A DNA stretch of 64,000 nt from NCBI RefSeq assembly GCF_900010725.2, contig NZ_LR734878.1:114634-178633 (forward strand), written 5' to 3'. Shown one piece after another: positions 56,217 to 64,000 of the stretch (its first letter is position 1; each line of letters begins with the position of its first letter). Both the position numbers and the translations under genes were made by a program. A model generated the notes under the pieces. That model did not search any database, had not been told where the DNA came from, and saw only the letters and a list, made by a program, of their open reading frames with translations. The stretch comes from Planktothrix serta PCC 8927 (GTDB lineage: Bacteria > Cyanobacteriota > Cyanobacteriia > Cyanobacteriales > Microcoleaceae).

Positions 56217-56762
56217 ATGTTCAAACGAATTTTGGCAATGGCTTTAGTCTGTTTTAGCCTTAGTTTAACAGGTTGTATATCCGTTGGTGTTGGATTAAAT
56301 AGCTTTGTTGATACCGCAGACGGCTATGAATTTGTTTATCCTAATGGATGGACGCAGGTGAGTGTCTCTAACGGCCCCGATACGGTGCTACACGATATGA
56401 TTGAACAAAGCGAAAATGTTAGTGTGGTGATTAATCCGGTTTCTAATCCGAGTCAAACCTTATCGGAAATTGGTACTCCTACTGAAGTCGGATATACCTT
56501 AAGCAAAAAAGCGATCGCTCCCGAAGGTTCAGGACGCACCGCCGAACTGATTAATGCAGAATCTTATGAAAAAGGATCAAACCTTTATTATTGGTTAGAA
56601 TATGCGGTACAACTCCCTAATCAACAAAAACGCCATGATTTTGCTAGTGTTACCATTAGTCGGGGAAACCTGTATACATTAAATGTTTCTACCACTGAAA
56701 AACGGTGGGAAAAAGCTCAACAACTTTTAAAACAAGTTGTTCAATCTTTTAAGGTGTATTAA
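56217..56762 (+). CDS. psbP: CyanoP, PsbP-like photosystem II lipoprotein
   Basis: 181 residues. Signal with lipobox LSLTGC, Cys20. The mature part matches PsbP: GYEFVYPNGWTQVSV, VSVVINPVSNPSQTLSEIG, LNVSTTEKRWEKAQQLLKQVVQSFKVY. CyanoP is a lumenal lipoprotein that helps photosystem II assembly. It lies 18 bp upstream of maf in the same direction. Confidence 0.92.
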   Translation: MFKRILAMALVCFSLSLTGCISVGVGLNSFVDTADGYEFVYPNGWTQVSVSNGPDTVLHDMIEQSENVSVVINPVSNPSQTLSEIGTPTEVGYTLSKKAIAPEGSGRTAELINAESYEKGSNLYYWLEYAVQLPNQQKRHDFASVTISRGNLYTLNVSTTEKRWEKAQQLLKQVVQSFKVY

Positions 56763-56780
56763 TTTAGTTCCATTGCGTTT

Positions 56781-57404
56781 ATGACTCAGCCAAATCGAAT
56801 CACATTTATTTTAGCGTCTGCTTCTCCTGCGCGGAAACGGTTATTAGAAACGGTAGGAATTCAGCCCATCATTTCCCCCAGTGATTTTGATGAATCTCAA
56901 ATCCAAGATTCTAATCCAGTGCAGTTAGTCCAAAAACTCGCCCAAGCTAAAGCAGAAGTTGTTACCCAAACTTTAATTAATTCTCCCAAACGAGAAGGGG
57001 AAATTATATTGGTTTTGGGATGTGATTCGGTTCTGGCGGTTGAGGGAGAAATTTATGGCAAACCTGCTAATATTGAAGAAGCGATCGCTCGTTGGCAAAC
57101 CATGAAAGGTCAAGTCGGACAACTCTATACAGGTCATGCTTTAATTAATCTTTCTACCCATCAAACCTTGGTGTATTGTCAAACTACGAATGTCTATTTT
57201 TCTAATATTTCCGATAGTGAAATTGAAGCTTATATTGCTACTGGAGAACCGTTAAACTGTGCCGGATGTTTTGCTATTGAAGGAAAAGGGGGTTTATTTG
57301 TAGAAAAATTAGAAGGATGTCATACTAATGTGATTGGTTTGAGTTTACCTTTATTAAGAAAAATGATTCAGGAGTTTGGATATAATATTACTGACTTCTG
57401 GTAG
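56781..57404 (+). CDS. maf: Maf-family nucleotide pyrophosphatase
   Basis: 207 residues. The Maf start [18 protein letters not shown] and [18 protein letters not shown], then [37 protein letters not shown]. Maf proteins hydrolyse non-canonical nucleotides such as dTTP or modified UTP. It starts 18 bp after the psbP-like gene, likely one transcription unit. Confidence 0.93.
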   Translation: MTQPNRITFILASASPARKRLLETVGIQPIISPSDFDESQIQDSNPVQLVQKLAQAKAEVVTQTLINSPKREGEIILVLGCDSVLAVEGEIYGKPANIEEAIARWQTMKGQVGQLYTGHALINLSTHQTLVYCQTTNVYFSNISDSEIEAYIATGEPLNCAGCFAIEGKGGLFVEKLEGCHTNVIGLSLPLLRKMIQEFGYNITDFW

Positions 57405-57825
57405 TTGGGAAGAAACCACAAAGACACGAAGACACGAAGACACGAAGAAGAATAATTAACGGGGTATATTGTCTGACTGCATAAAACGTTGATTTTGTCA
57501 AGTCCCCTATTTTCGGTTTAATCTTCCCCTCCCAAAACCCGTGCATCGCCAAGCAGAAATTTCGTCAGAAAATCAAGATATTTTACGACAGCATAAGGGT
57601 TTTAGCCCCCAATTTGACCTATAGACATAGTAACCCCTTGGATGAAATCTTTTTAAGTCTACCACAACCCCGATAATCTCGTCAACTATTTGACAGCAAT
57701 TTTCAATAAAATATCAAGATTCCCTGACAATCTTTTAAAAAACAAAACCATTTCAAAAAAATGATTAGAAAAACTTAACCTATTCTTCGTGTCTTTGTGT
57801 CTTTGTGGTTACTTCCAGAGTTAAA
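57405..57825. repeat. Non-coding block flanked by inverted ACACGAAG-type repeats
   Basis: 421 bp between convergent genes with no gene seen. The left side (57415-57448) has three GACACGAA octamer units after CCACAAA; the right side (57784-57808) has the same units in reverse, reading TTCGTGTC and TTTGTGTC and ending TTTGTGG. The two runs are inverted relative to each other over about 25 bp, about 340 bp apart. The interior shows no open frame or known RNA motif. Confidence 0.7.
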
Positions 57826-58806
57826 TTAAGTCAATAAGCAGGAGAGGGGAAAGATTAAATATTCTAGGAAAAACAGTTTCCAAATAAATTGATAAAATTG
57901 AGCGATAGATTGTTTCTGGCTTAAATCAACGGTTTGACTACGCCACCATAATAGACTCAATAAGATTAAATGAGTTAACCCTAAAAATAGGGGATTAACA
58001 GAAGATTTTAAAAACCAACTTCCTAGAATCATCCCTAGATAACAAAGAGTGAGTATCCATCGGGATAAATTAAAGACCGTAACAGTTCCTAATTTTATCG
58101 TTAAGGTGTTAATCTGGAATTGGCGATCGCCTTCTAAATCAGGAATATCCTTAAAAATTGCGATCGCTACGGTAAACACTAAAATAAATAACGTTAACGC
58201 CCAAACTGAAGGCGGAATTATCGGAATTAAGGATAGTGATTTTCCCGATAAAATCCAGCTAAAGTGTAAATATAACCCTAAATTAACAATAATTCCCCTA
58301 ACGGTAAAAATACAGAAAGCCGCCCAAAAGGGAAAGCGTTTTAAGCGAATAGGGGGTAAAGAATAGATTGTCCCCAATAGCAGACTAATGGCGACCATTC
58401 CCAATAAATAATAACCTTGAAACGCTGCCATGCTTAAGGCTAATATTCCCGTTATTCCGACAATCAGTTGAGCTTGAAACCGGGAATATTCCCCGGCTGC
58501 TAAGGGTAAATGGGGTTTATTAATCTGATCAATTTCAATATCTTCGAGTTGATTTAATCCGACAATATAAATATTGCCACAAATACAAGCCAACCAACTG
58601 CCAAATAAAGCAATTCCATTTAAACTAAAACCGGGAAATTGCCTAAACTCACTAATGGCAATTAAGTACATCCCCAAAACGCTTAAAGTTGTACCCATAA
58701 TTGTATGGGGACGAGAAAATTTCCAAAAGGAGTATAACCCCGAAAAATTCTGTTGAATTAAGTTAGGGGAAGAAATAACCGTCGGGGGAGAAGAAGTTTT
58801 CGTCAT
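57826..58806 (-). CDS. hpt: Homogentisate phytyltransferase (UbiA family)
   Basis: 326 residues with about nine membrane helices. The prenyl-diphosphate motif is NQLEDIEIDQINKPHLPLAAGE, and the second Asp-rich motif is KDIPDLEGDRQFQINTL. The N-terminal SFWKFSRPHTIMGTTLSV also fits the homogentisate branch. It condenses homogentisate and phytyl diphosphate in tocopherol synthesis. The closest alternative is another UbiA prenyltransferase. It is convergent with maf and faces repeats on both sides. Confidence 0.88.
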   Translation of the reverse strand: MTKTSSPPTVISSPNLIQQNFSGLYSFWKFSRPHTIMGTTLSVLGMYLIAISEFRQFPGFSLNGIALFGSWLACICGNIYIVGLNQLEDIEIDQINKPHLPLAAGEYSRFQAQLIVGITGILALSMAAFQGYYLLGMVAISLLLGTIYSLPPIRLKRFPFWAAFCIFTVRGIIVNLGLYLHFSWILSGKSLSLIPIIPPSVWALTLFILVFTVAIAIFKDIPDLEGDRQFQINTLTIKLGTVTVFNLSRWILTLCYLGMILGSWFLKSSVNPLFLGLTHLILLSLLWWRSQTVDLSQKQSIAQFYQFIWKLFFLEYLIFPLSCLLT

Positions 58807-58814
58807 ATTAAACC

Positions 58815-58856
58815 AGGGAATAGGGAATTACGAATTACGAATTACGAATTACGAAT
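58815..58856. repeat. Heptanucleotide array (ATTACGA)
   Basis: About five ATTACGA units directly upstream of hpt (minus strand), between it and glmU. They are the reverse complement of the AATTCGT units at 33235-33268. Confidence 0.8.
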
Positions 58857-58880
58857 GAAAAATGGGGAATTTGGTTAATA

Positions 58881-60245
58881 TTATTCTGGTGATGGTAAAC
58901 GCCAACCGGGTTTAATTACTTGACGTTCACGAGCAATAACTAAACTATCATCAGGGACATCATCGGTAACAACAGAGCCCGCCGCCACGGTAACATCATT
59001 TCCTAGGGTTAGAGGGGCGACTAAAACACTATTTGAGCCCGTTTTTGTCCGATCTCCGATGGTTGTGCGATGCTTTTTCACCCCATCATAATTAGCCGTA
59101 ATTGTCCCCGCGCCAATATTAACTTTATCCCCTAATGTCGCATCTCCCAAATAGGATAAATGAGCAACATTAGTCCGATTTCCGACCTCAGCATTTTTCA
59201 ATTCTACAAAATTTCCGACCCGACAGTGTTCCCCAACTTTTGCATGACCCCTTAAATGGGCATAAGGCCCTATGCGGGTTTCATCCGCAACAACACTATC
59301 AGAAACAACGGAAAACTGCACCGTAACATTTTTTCCAATCTGACTATTTTCGATTAAACTACCGGGGCCAATGCGACTTCCGGTTTGAATTATTGTGTTT
59401 CCCCTTAAATGGGTTTGGGGTTCAATAATTACATCCGCTTCCAACTGTACCGTATCATCAATCGTGACACTATCGGGGTCAATTATTGTCACTCCCGCCG
59501 CCATCCAATTCGTTTTAACCCAATCTTGTAAAATACGATAGGAATTAGCCAGATGTTGGCGGCTATTAATCCCTAAAATTTCTCGATAATCATCGACATC
59601 CACCGCCATCACTTGATCTAGGTGATGTACTGTATCGGTGAGATAATATTCCTGTTGATCATTATCGGCTTTGAGGTGGGGTAAAATTTCCGCTAACTGC
59701 GGCCAATTAAAACAATAAACCCCAGCATTAATTCGATGATTTTGGCGTTGAGCATCGGTACAGTCTCGATGTTCAATAATTTGATTGACTAAATTATGAC
59801 TATCGCAAAATACCCGACCATATCCCGTAGGATTAGGTAAATGGGCTGCTAATAAGGTCGCCGCATTTCCGTGTTCTTTGTGAATGTTAATTAATTGTTC
59901 TAAAGTGTCAGGACGTAATAAAGGAACATCCCCATTTAAAACCAGTAAATCCCCAGTAAAATCTGTTAAATAGGGGAGTAATTGTTGAATGGCGTGACCT
60001 GTCCCTAATTGTTCCGTTTGTTCAACAAATTCTAAAGCCGGTTGCGTATTCGTTTGTTGAAGAGAATCGCGGACTAAATCAGCGCCATAGCCCACAATTA
60101 CTAATCTCCGAGAAGGTTGCAGCCGAACACAACTCTCTAAAACCCGTTGAACTAAAGTGCGTCCCCCCAATTCATGCAAAACCTTGGGAAGGTCAGATTT
60201 CATGCGAGTTCCGCGTCCCGCCGCTAAAATTGCTACCGCTACCAT
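58881..60245 (-). CDS. glmU: Bifunctional GlmU, UDP-GlcNAc pyrophosphorylase and GlcN-1-P acetyltransferase
   Basis: 454 residues. The uridylyltransferase part has [22 protein letters not shown] and [12 protein letters not shown]. The left-handed beta-helix part contains [66 protein letters not shown]. It makes UDP-GlcNAc for peptidoglycan and polysaccharides. Length normal. It is followed, in the same direction upstream, by the mnmD gene. Confidence 0.96.
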   Translation of the reverse strand: MVAVAILAAGRGTRMKSDLPKVLHELGGRTLVQRVLESCVRLQPSRRLVIVGYGADLVRDSLQQTNTQPALEFVEQTEQLGTGHAIQQLLPYLTDFTGDLLVLNGDVPLLRPDTLEQLINIHKEHGNAATLLAAHLPNPTGYGRVFCDSHNLVNQIIEHRDCTDAQRQNHRINAGVYCFNWPQLAEILPHLKADNDQQEYYLTDTVHHLDQVMAVDVDDYREILGINSRQHLANSYRILQDWVKTNWMAAGVTIIDPDSVTIDDTVQLEADVIIEPQTHLRGNTIIQTGSRIGPGSLIENSQIGKNVTVQFSVVSDSVVADETRIGPYAHLRGHAKVGEHCRVGNFVELKNAEVGNRTNVAHLSYLGDATLGDKVNIGAGTITANYDGVKKHRTTIGDRTKTGSNSVLVAPLTLGNDVTVAAGSVVTDDVPDDSLVIARERQVIKPGWRLPSPE

Positions 60246-60306
60246 CTACCGTTCTGGTGTCAACTGTGAGTAATAGACACGATAAATCGCATCTTAATCT
60301 ATCTTT

Positions 60307-61179
60307 TCACAAGATGGACTCACTGCGCCATCGTTTCTTCCAATGGGATGTGGGTTCAAGGGGGGAGGAGTCTTGTTCGGCTTGGCGACGCAGGATAATC
60401 ACTTCCGCCGTGTCGGATAAACTCGGATCTCGATAGGGGATGGCGGCGCGGGTTTGTAGATGTTCCTGTTCTTGGAGACAGAGGGACGGTAAACCCTCAA
60501 AACTGGCTATTGTCCCGGGTGTGCGCCTACCCACGGGAGAGGTAGAAGCAATATTTAACCCGGCTTCGAGTAAGGCGCTTCTGACCGCCGCCGCACAGGA
60601 ATAAGTCGCTAACTGTCCCTGGGGTTTGAGACATTGAGCCACTAAGGTTAAAAATTCGACTGTCCAAAGTTGGGGACAATGGGGCGGCGAAAAGGGATCG
60701 AGAAAAATGGCATCGGCTTTAAACCCAGAATTGTAAACGGTTTGAATGGTATTTCGAGCATCCGCAATCATTAAATGAGCGTTGAATAATTCTGTTTTGA
60801 GATAATGATTTTGGGCGAGTTCTTTTAAAATTTCTTGAATATAATCAGGATAGTCATTCAGTAAATTAAACTCTAAGGTTGCTTGGGGAATACGTTGATC
60901 AAATTCTAAGCCGATCCATTCAATTTTGCAGTTAGGATTAGCGTCCCAAATAGCGGTTAATGCTGCTGCTGTATTATAACCTAAACCGTAACAAATATCA
61001 AGTAAAAATAAGGGAGATATTTCGGCTTTTTTTCTTAACTGTAAAGGGACTACAAACTTTTGTTCTGCTTCCTGTTTGGCTCCAAAATGACTATGAAATA
61101 ATTCTCCAAATTCCGAGGAGAAAAACGTAAACGAGCCATCGGCGGTTAATTGGGGTATTAATCCTTGATTTTGGATCAT
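60307..61179 (-). CDS. mnmD: MnmD-like tRNA (mnm5s2U34) methyltransferase
   Basis: 290 residues. GSFTFFSSEFGELFHSHFGAKQEAEQKFV opens it; the SAM-binding core is LLDICYGLGYNTAAAL; the catalytic-site segment is DAIFLDPFSPPHCPQLWTVEFL. The C-terminal FAD-oxidase half of MnmC is absent, so it is the MnmD-only form. The ATG at 61179 has a strong ribosome-binding site (GAGGAGG); an in-frame start at 61215 would run through a repeat and is rejected. Confidence 0.85.
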   Translation of the reverse strand: MIQNQGLIPQLTADGSFTFFSSEFGELFHSHFGAKQEAEQKFVVPLQLRKKAEISPLFLLDICYGLGYNTAAALTAIWDANPNCKIEWIGLEFDQRIPQATLEFNLLNDYPDYIQEILKELAQNHYLKTELFNAHLMIADARNTIQTVYNSGFKADAIFLDPFSPPHCPQLWTVEFLTLVAQCLKPQGQLATYSCAAAVRSALLEAGLNIASTSPVGRRTPGTIASFEGLPSLCLQEQEHLQTRAAIPYRDPSLSDTAEVIILRRQAEQDSSPLEPTSHWKKRWRSESIL

Positions 61180-61716
61180 CTTTCCTCCTCTGTAGGGTGT
61201 GTAAGCGCAGCGCACGCACCATCTAACTATTAATAATAATCAACTCCTAAAGAAACCCAGTTTCTATCCGATTAAGTTGTAACTTGAAATTCAACATCTT
61301 CATAAATATCATTAATTGAACAGCGAAAATCCAGACTTTCTAAATAAATTTCTTGTCCTGAACTATAAGGATATAAAACCCATAAACCCTCAGAATTTTT
61401 TCTAAAACACTCTACACTGCTCCGATCTTGAGCTATTAAAACATATTCTTTCAAAGTGTCCAAATGTCGATAATCTTCAAATTTTTTACCTCGATCAAAT
61501 CCTTCTGTTCCAGGGGAAATCACCTCAATAATTAATTTAGGATATCGTTTAAAATATTGAAATTCCCTATCTCTAGGATCACAGGTTACAATCACATCAG
61601 GATAATAATAGATATCTAAAACTTCAATATCAGCTTTCATATCCGCCATATAAACCCGACAGCCTTTTCCTCTTAAGTAATTTCTCAACAAAGCAAAAAG
61701 ATTACCTGCAATGGTA

Positions 61717-62676
61717 TAGCGCTACGCGCTATGGTTAGGACAAAAGTATGATAAGATGCAGTAATACCTCAATATCGGAAAATAGTTATGCCGGCACCTT
61801 ATAGTTACGATTTACGCTCCAAGGCGATCGCAGCCGTGAAAAGAGGAGAAAAGAAAATAGAGGTAAGTCGTTTCTTTAAAATAAGTCGCAACACATTAGA
61901 TCTGTGGCTGAAAAAAGAAAGAGAAACAGGAGACTATCAGGCTAGCCGACAGGTAGGAGTAGGAACTCAACCGAAAATTCAGGAGTTAGAAAAATTTAAA
62001 GAATTCGTGAAAAAAAATAGTGACAAGACTCAAAAACAAATGGCCCAATTATGGGGGTGTGAGGCGACGCAACAGAATATTAGTTATGCTTGTCGAAAAC
62101 TGGGTATAAGTCGAAAAAAAAAACTTATGGGTATCGAGAAAGAGATGAAGAAAAAAGACGAGAATTTCTTCAAAAACTAGAGGGAATAGAAAGGAGCAGA
62201 AAAGTTTATGTAGATGAAGCGGGATTTGATAATAGAGAGGATTACCCGTATGGCTACAGCCCGATAGGGGAAAGATGTTATGCACTCAAGTCCGGTAAAA
62301 GAAGAGAAAGAGTCAGTTGGCTATCAGCATTGAAAGAAGGTAAATTATTGGCTCCTTTAACCTTTGAGGGGTCATGTAATAAAGATTTATTTGAAACCTG
62401 GTTAAAGAATTGTTTGCTGCCAGTGCTAGAACCAGGAGACATTATTATTATTGATAATGCCAGCTTTCATCAAGGGGAATATATCAAAGAACTCGTCGAA
62501 GAAGCCGGATGTAAAATTTGGTATTTGCCCCCATATTCTCCCGACTTGAACAAGATTGAAAACTGGTGGGCTGTTTTAAAGACATGGATGAAACAGAGAT
62601 TAAACGAATTTCAAACCGTCAGAGAATGCGTGGATGCTGCATTTAGAAATTGTCCTAACGTATGCGCGTAGCGCTA
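61717..62676 (+). mobile_element. Intact IS630-family insertion sequence
   Basis: 960 bp with 28-bp terminal inverted repeats that match at 24 positions (ends TAGCGCTACGCGC... and the inner block GTTAGGACA). It is flanked by a TA duplication (61715-61716 and 62677-62678), as expected for the IS630/Tc1 group. It carries one transposase gene in two overlapping frames and sits inside a Uma2 gene whose frame is restored by excision, so the insertion is young. Confidence 0.92.
61788..62671 (+). CDS. IS630-family transposase, read in two frames (programmed -1 shift likely)
   Basis: The first frame (61788-62180) encodes the helix-turn-helix half: SYDLRSKAIAAVKRGEKKIEVSRFFKISRNTLDLWLKKE. The second frame (to 62671) holds the DDE domain: VYVDEAGFDNRE, IIIDNASFH and PDLNKIENWWAVLK. 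A run of ten A's (62114-62123) lies in the overlap, and a shift by -1 there joins SRKKK to TYGYRERDEEKRREF, giving a full transposase of about 294 residues. No stop or deletion damages either frame. Confidence 0.88.
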
Positions 62677-62782
62677 TAACATGGGCATCACTCGCCCCCG
62701 CCATCGCATAAACTTCCCCTTGAATATATTCATGCTTAATCAGACTGTTCTTTTCAGTTTCGAGATAATCTTCACGCGCCAT

Positions 62783-63374
62783 ATCGGGTTGAGGACTAGC
62801 AATCTTGACACTCCCTGTGCCTAAAGGCGTGGGGATTCTGGGTTCAACGAAACCACTTAATCAAAGTACCTTGCAGTGCTTCAACCAGAGGTGGGATTCT
62901 CCCCAAGCGTAAATTCGGGTATGCCCTACCCTATTCGCACAAATGCGAGTTCTTTTTTATTCAAAACAAATTTGTTTCAAAAAAACTGGTTGTCTAGCTC
63001 CCACGAATCTTTTACCCACTGCTGGGGAAAACTAGAACTGTGCAGTAGAACCCTATAGATTCACTTGTCAAGGTAAGCGCGTTTTGCCGTTAGGCATACT
63101 AGGTTTTTATACAGGTTGCTTACCTTTTCCTGTTATGGGAAATAGTAGCACGATCAGATGTCAATAGACAACCCACCAATATAAAGCCTAAGTAGAACTT
63201 AGGGGTTTTAAACCCATTTTTCTGATAACAATTCTCCTAATTTCTGTAAAAAAGATTAAAACAATTCTATTTAGGAATCAGATATGATAATTATAAAACA
63301 AATTCCCATCCGTAAGTAGTAAGCCCTTCAGGGCTTCCATTTAATTTTAAATAAACTTTCTCATAAATTTTGCC
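62783..63374. other. Gap between the Uma2 remnant and the rhodanese gene
   Basis: 592 bp with no intact gene. 62804-62960 holds a decayed tnpB/omega-RNA remnant. Farther on are a GGTAAGC/GCTTACC pair (63073-63125), a CCTAAG/CTTAGG hairpin near 63188, and a GAAGCCC-type hairpin (AAGCCCTTCAGGGCTT, near 63321) upstream of the rhodanese gene. An open frame at 62876-63058 is an artefact of the remnant. Confidence 0.6.
62804..62960 (-). mobile_element. Decayed tnpB 3' end with omega-RNA scaffold and right end
   Basis: On the minus strand it ends GAATCCCC-hairpin-AGGGAGTGTCAAG, the same right end as the tnpB element. Upstream of it are CTCTGGTTG, a GAATCCCAC stretch and the stem-loop GGGTA-GGGCA-TACCC, aligning with the tnpB gene's GGAATCTCTACTCTGGTTG and GGGAT-GGGCA-ATCCC in the same order. 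A zinc-finger-like trace (AACTCGCATTTGTGCG) precedes it. The rest of tnpB is deleted. It lies just before the Uma2 start. Confidence 0.65.
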
Positions 63375-64000
63375 ATGACAGAAGCCCAACTGATTGTTTC
63401 CCCAGACTGGTTAGCAAACCATCTCGAAGATCCTAATATTGTAATTGTAGATTGTCGGTTTTCCTTAGCCAACCCCCAACTCGGACAACAACAATATCAA
63501 GACGGTCATATTCCGGGTGCTTATTATTTAGATTTAGACCAAGATTTATCCAGTCCCATTCAAAAACACGGCGGACGTCACCCCCTACCCAACCCAGAAA
63601 AACTTGCTCAAAAATTATCAGAAATTGGGATAACATCTCAACAAACCTTAGTTGTAGCCTATGATGATTCTCGATTCGCTTTTGCTTCGCGGTTGTGGTG
63701 GTTATTACGCTATTATGGACATGAACAAGTTGTTTTATTAGATGGGGGGTTTAGTCAATGGAAAAATTCGGAATATCCGATTAATTCTAATATTCCTAAC
63801 GCAAAATTAGGACAATTTACCCCCCAAATTCGTCCTGAAATGTTGGTTAATATAGAAACCGTAAAAGCTCGAAAAGATTTACCCGGAGTCGTGGTTGTAG
63901 ACTCCCGTGAACCCGATCGCTATTTAGGAAAAACCGAACCCATTGATCCCATTGCAGGCTGTATTCCGGGGGCGGTTAATTATCCTTGGCAACAGGTGAC
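63375..64000 (+). CDS. Rhodanese-type sulfurtransferase (3' end outside window)
   Basis: Frame open to the window edge, 208 codons visible. Two rhodanese modules begin: LIVSPDWLANHLEDPNIVIVDCRF...GHIPGAYYLDLDQDLS and a second GVVVVDSREPDRYLGKTEPIDPIAGCIPGAVNYP. This is the tandem form (SseA/thiosulfate or mercaptopyruvate sulfurtransferase). The catalytic Cys of the second domain would lie downstream. The ATG at 63375 fits the family N-terminus. Confidence 0.88.
   Translation, partial: MTEAQLIVSPDWLANHLEDPNIVIVDCRFSLANPQLGQQQYQDGHIPGAYYLDLDQDLSSPIQKHGGRHPLPNPEKLAQKLSEIGITSQQTLVVAYDDSRFAFASRLWWLLRYYGHEQVVLLDGGFSQWKNSEYPINSNIPNAKLGQFTPQIRPEMLVNIETVKARKDLPGVVVVDSREPDRYLGKTEPIDPIAGCIPGAVNYPWQQV

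Larger units (their letters stand above)
61272..62782 (-). pseudogene. Uma2-family gene split by an IS630 element
   Basis: The C-terminal part (61272-61714) and N-terminal part (62677-62782) are separated by the IS630 element. The N-part reads MAREDYLETEKNSLIKHEY...AGASDAHV, and the C-part resumes TIAGNLFALLRNYLRGKGCRVY. Removing 61717-62676 and one TA restores a continuous 549-bp frame of 182 residues, the usual Uma2 length. DVIVTCDPRD and LIIEVISPGT are the nuclease motif. Codons upstream of the ATG (IASPQPD) also look like Uma2 sequence, suggesting that the original start was lost when the omega-RNA remnant at 62804 inserted. Confidence 0.85.

Noticed and set aside
62876-63058. A 60-codon open frame near the Uma2 remnant
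   Set aside because: It reads across the decayed tnpB/omega-RNA segment on the wrong strand.

Overview
The window is cyanobacterial chromosomal DNA. It carries psaM, a CyanoP (PsbP-like) lipoprotein, a homogentisate phytyltransferase-like gene, ferredoxin-type sulfite reductase, a DUF2854 protein and a probable CRR7-like protein. Many HIP1 octamers (GCGATCGC) and heptanucleotide tandem repeats (GGGAACA, AATTCGT, AACGGTC types) are scattered through it. The moderate-to-low GC, the repeats and the IS load suggest a filamentous Oscillatoriales-type genome such as Planktothrix or Oscillatoria, but this is an inference. I recognised no tRNA, rRNA or CRISPR array.

Layout. 0-2 kb: end of an SGNH hydrolase and a C39-like papain-fold protein. 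1.9-8.6 kb (minus): a class III adenylate cyclase and a large hybrid histidine kinase. 9-19 kb: a stress-flavoured stretch with a BON lipoprotein, a triplicated YflT-like stress protein, DoxX, UvsE, a baeRF3-like protein, a small acidic protein, a cupin and a TreS-maltokinase fusion. 19-29 kb: DUF2854, CRR7-like, sir, rsmE, speA, an IS200/IS605-type tnpB, ndk, terC and psaM, with many repeats between them. 29-36 kb: a transglutaminase/DUF2126 protein, a Met-rich zinc-ribbon protein, tilS and an SRPBCC protein. 36.3-48.2 kb: a one-directional cluster that looks like polysaccharide or glycoconjugate synthesis (metal hydrolase, a glycosyltransferase split into two ORFs, asparagine-synthetase-type amidotransferase, FAD oxidoreductase, sugar epimerase, two acyltransferases, alpha/beta hydrolase, secreted DUF5060/DUF4038 glycosidase). 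48-61 kb: mainly housekeeping genes (pyrB, comM/yifB, HIT, site-2 protease, maf, hpt, glmU, mnmD) plus a RusA-like/PD-(D/E)XK nuclease pair. 61.2-63.3 kb: a Uma2 gene broken by an intact IS630 element and abutted by a decayed tnpB/omega-RNA remnant. The window ends inside a rhodanese gene.

The most unusual content is the mobile and repeat DNA. Three loci share IS200/IS605-type end hairpins or omega-RNA scaffold segments, and some stems differ by compensating changes; only one locus has an intact tnpB. A family of 80-130 bp elements has IS630-like TATAGC...GTTAGGACA ends and internal GGGAACA arrays. One copy supplies the C-terminus and stop codon of rsmE, and a related-looking end may supply the stop of the transglutaminase gene. 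Among proteins, the leads are a ribbon-helix-helix-like tail on sulfite reductase, the RusA/PD-(D/E)XK pair and the split glycosyltransferase. Everything here is read by eye; family assignments rest on recognised motifs, not on database searches.
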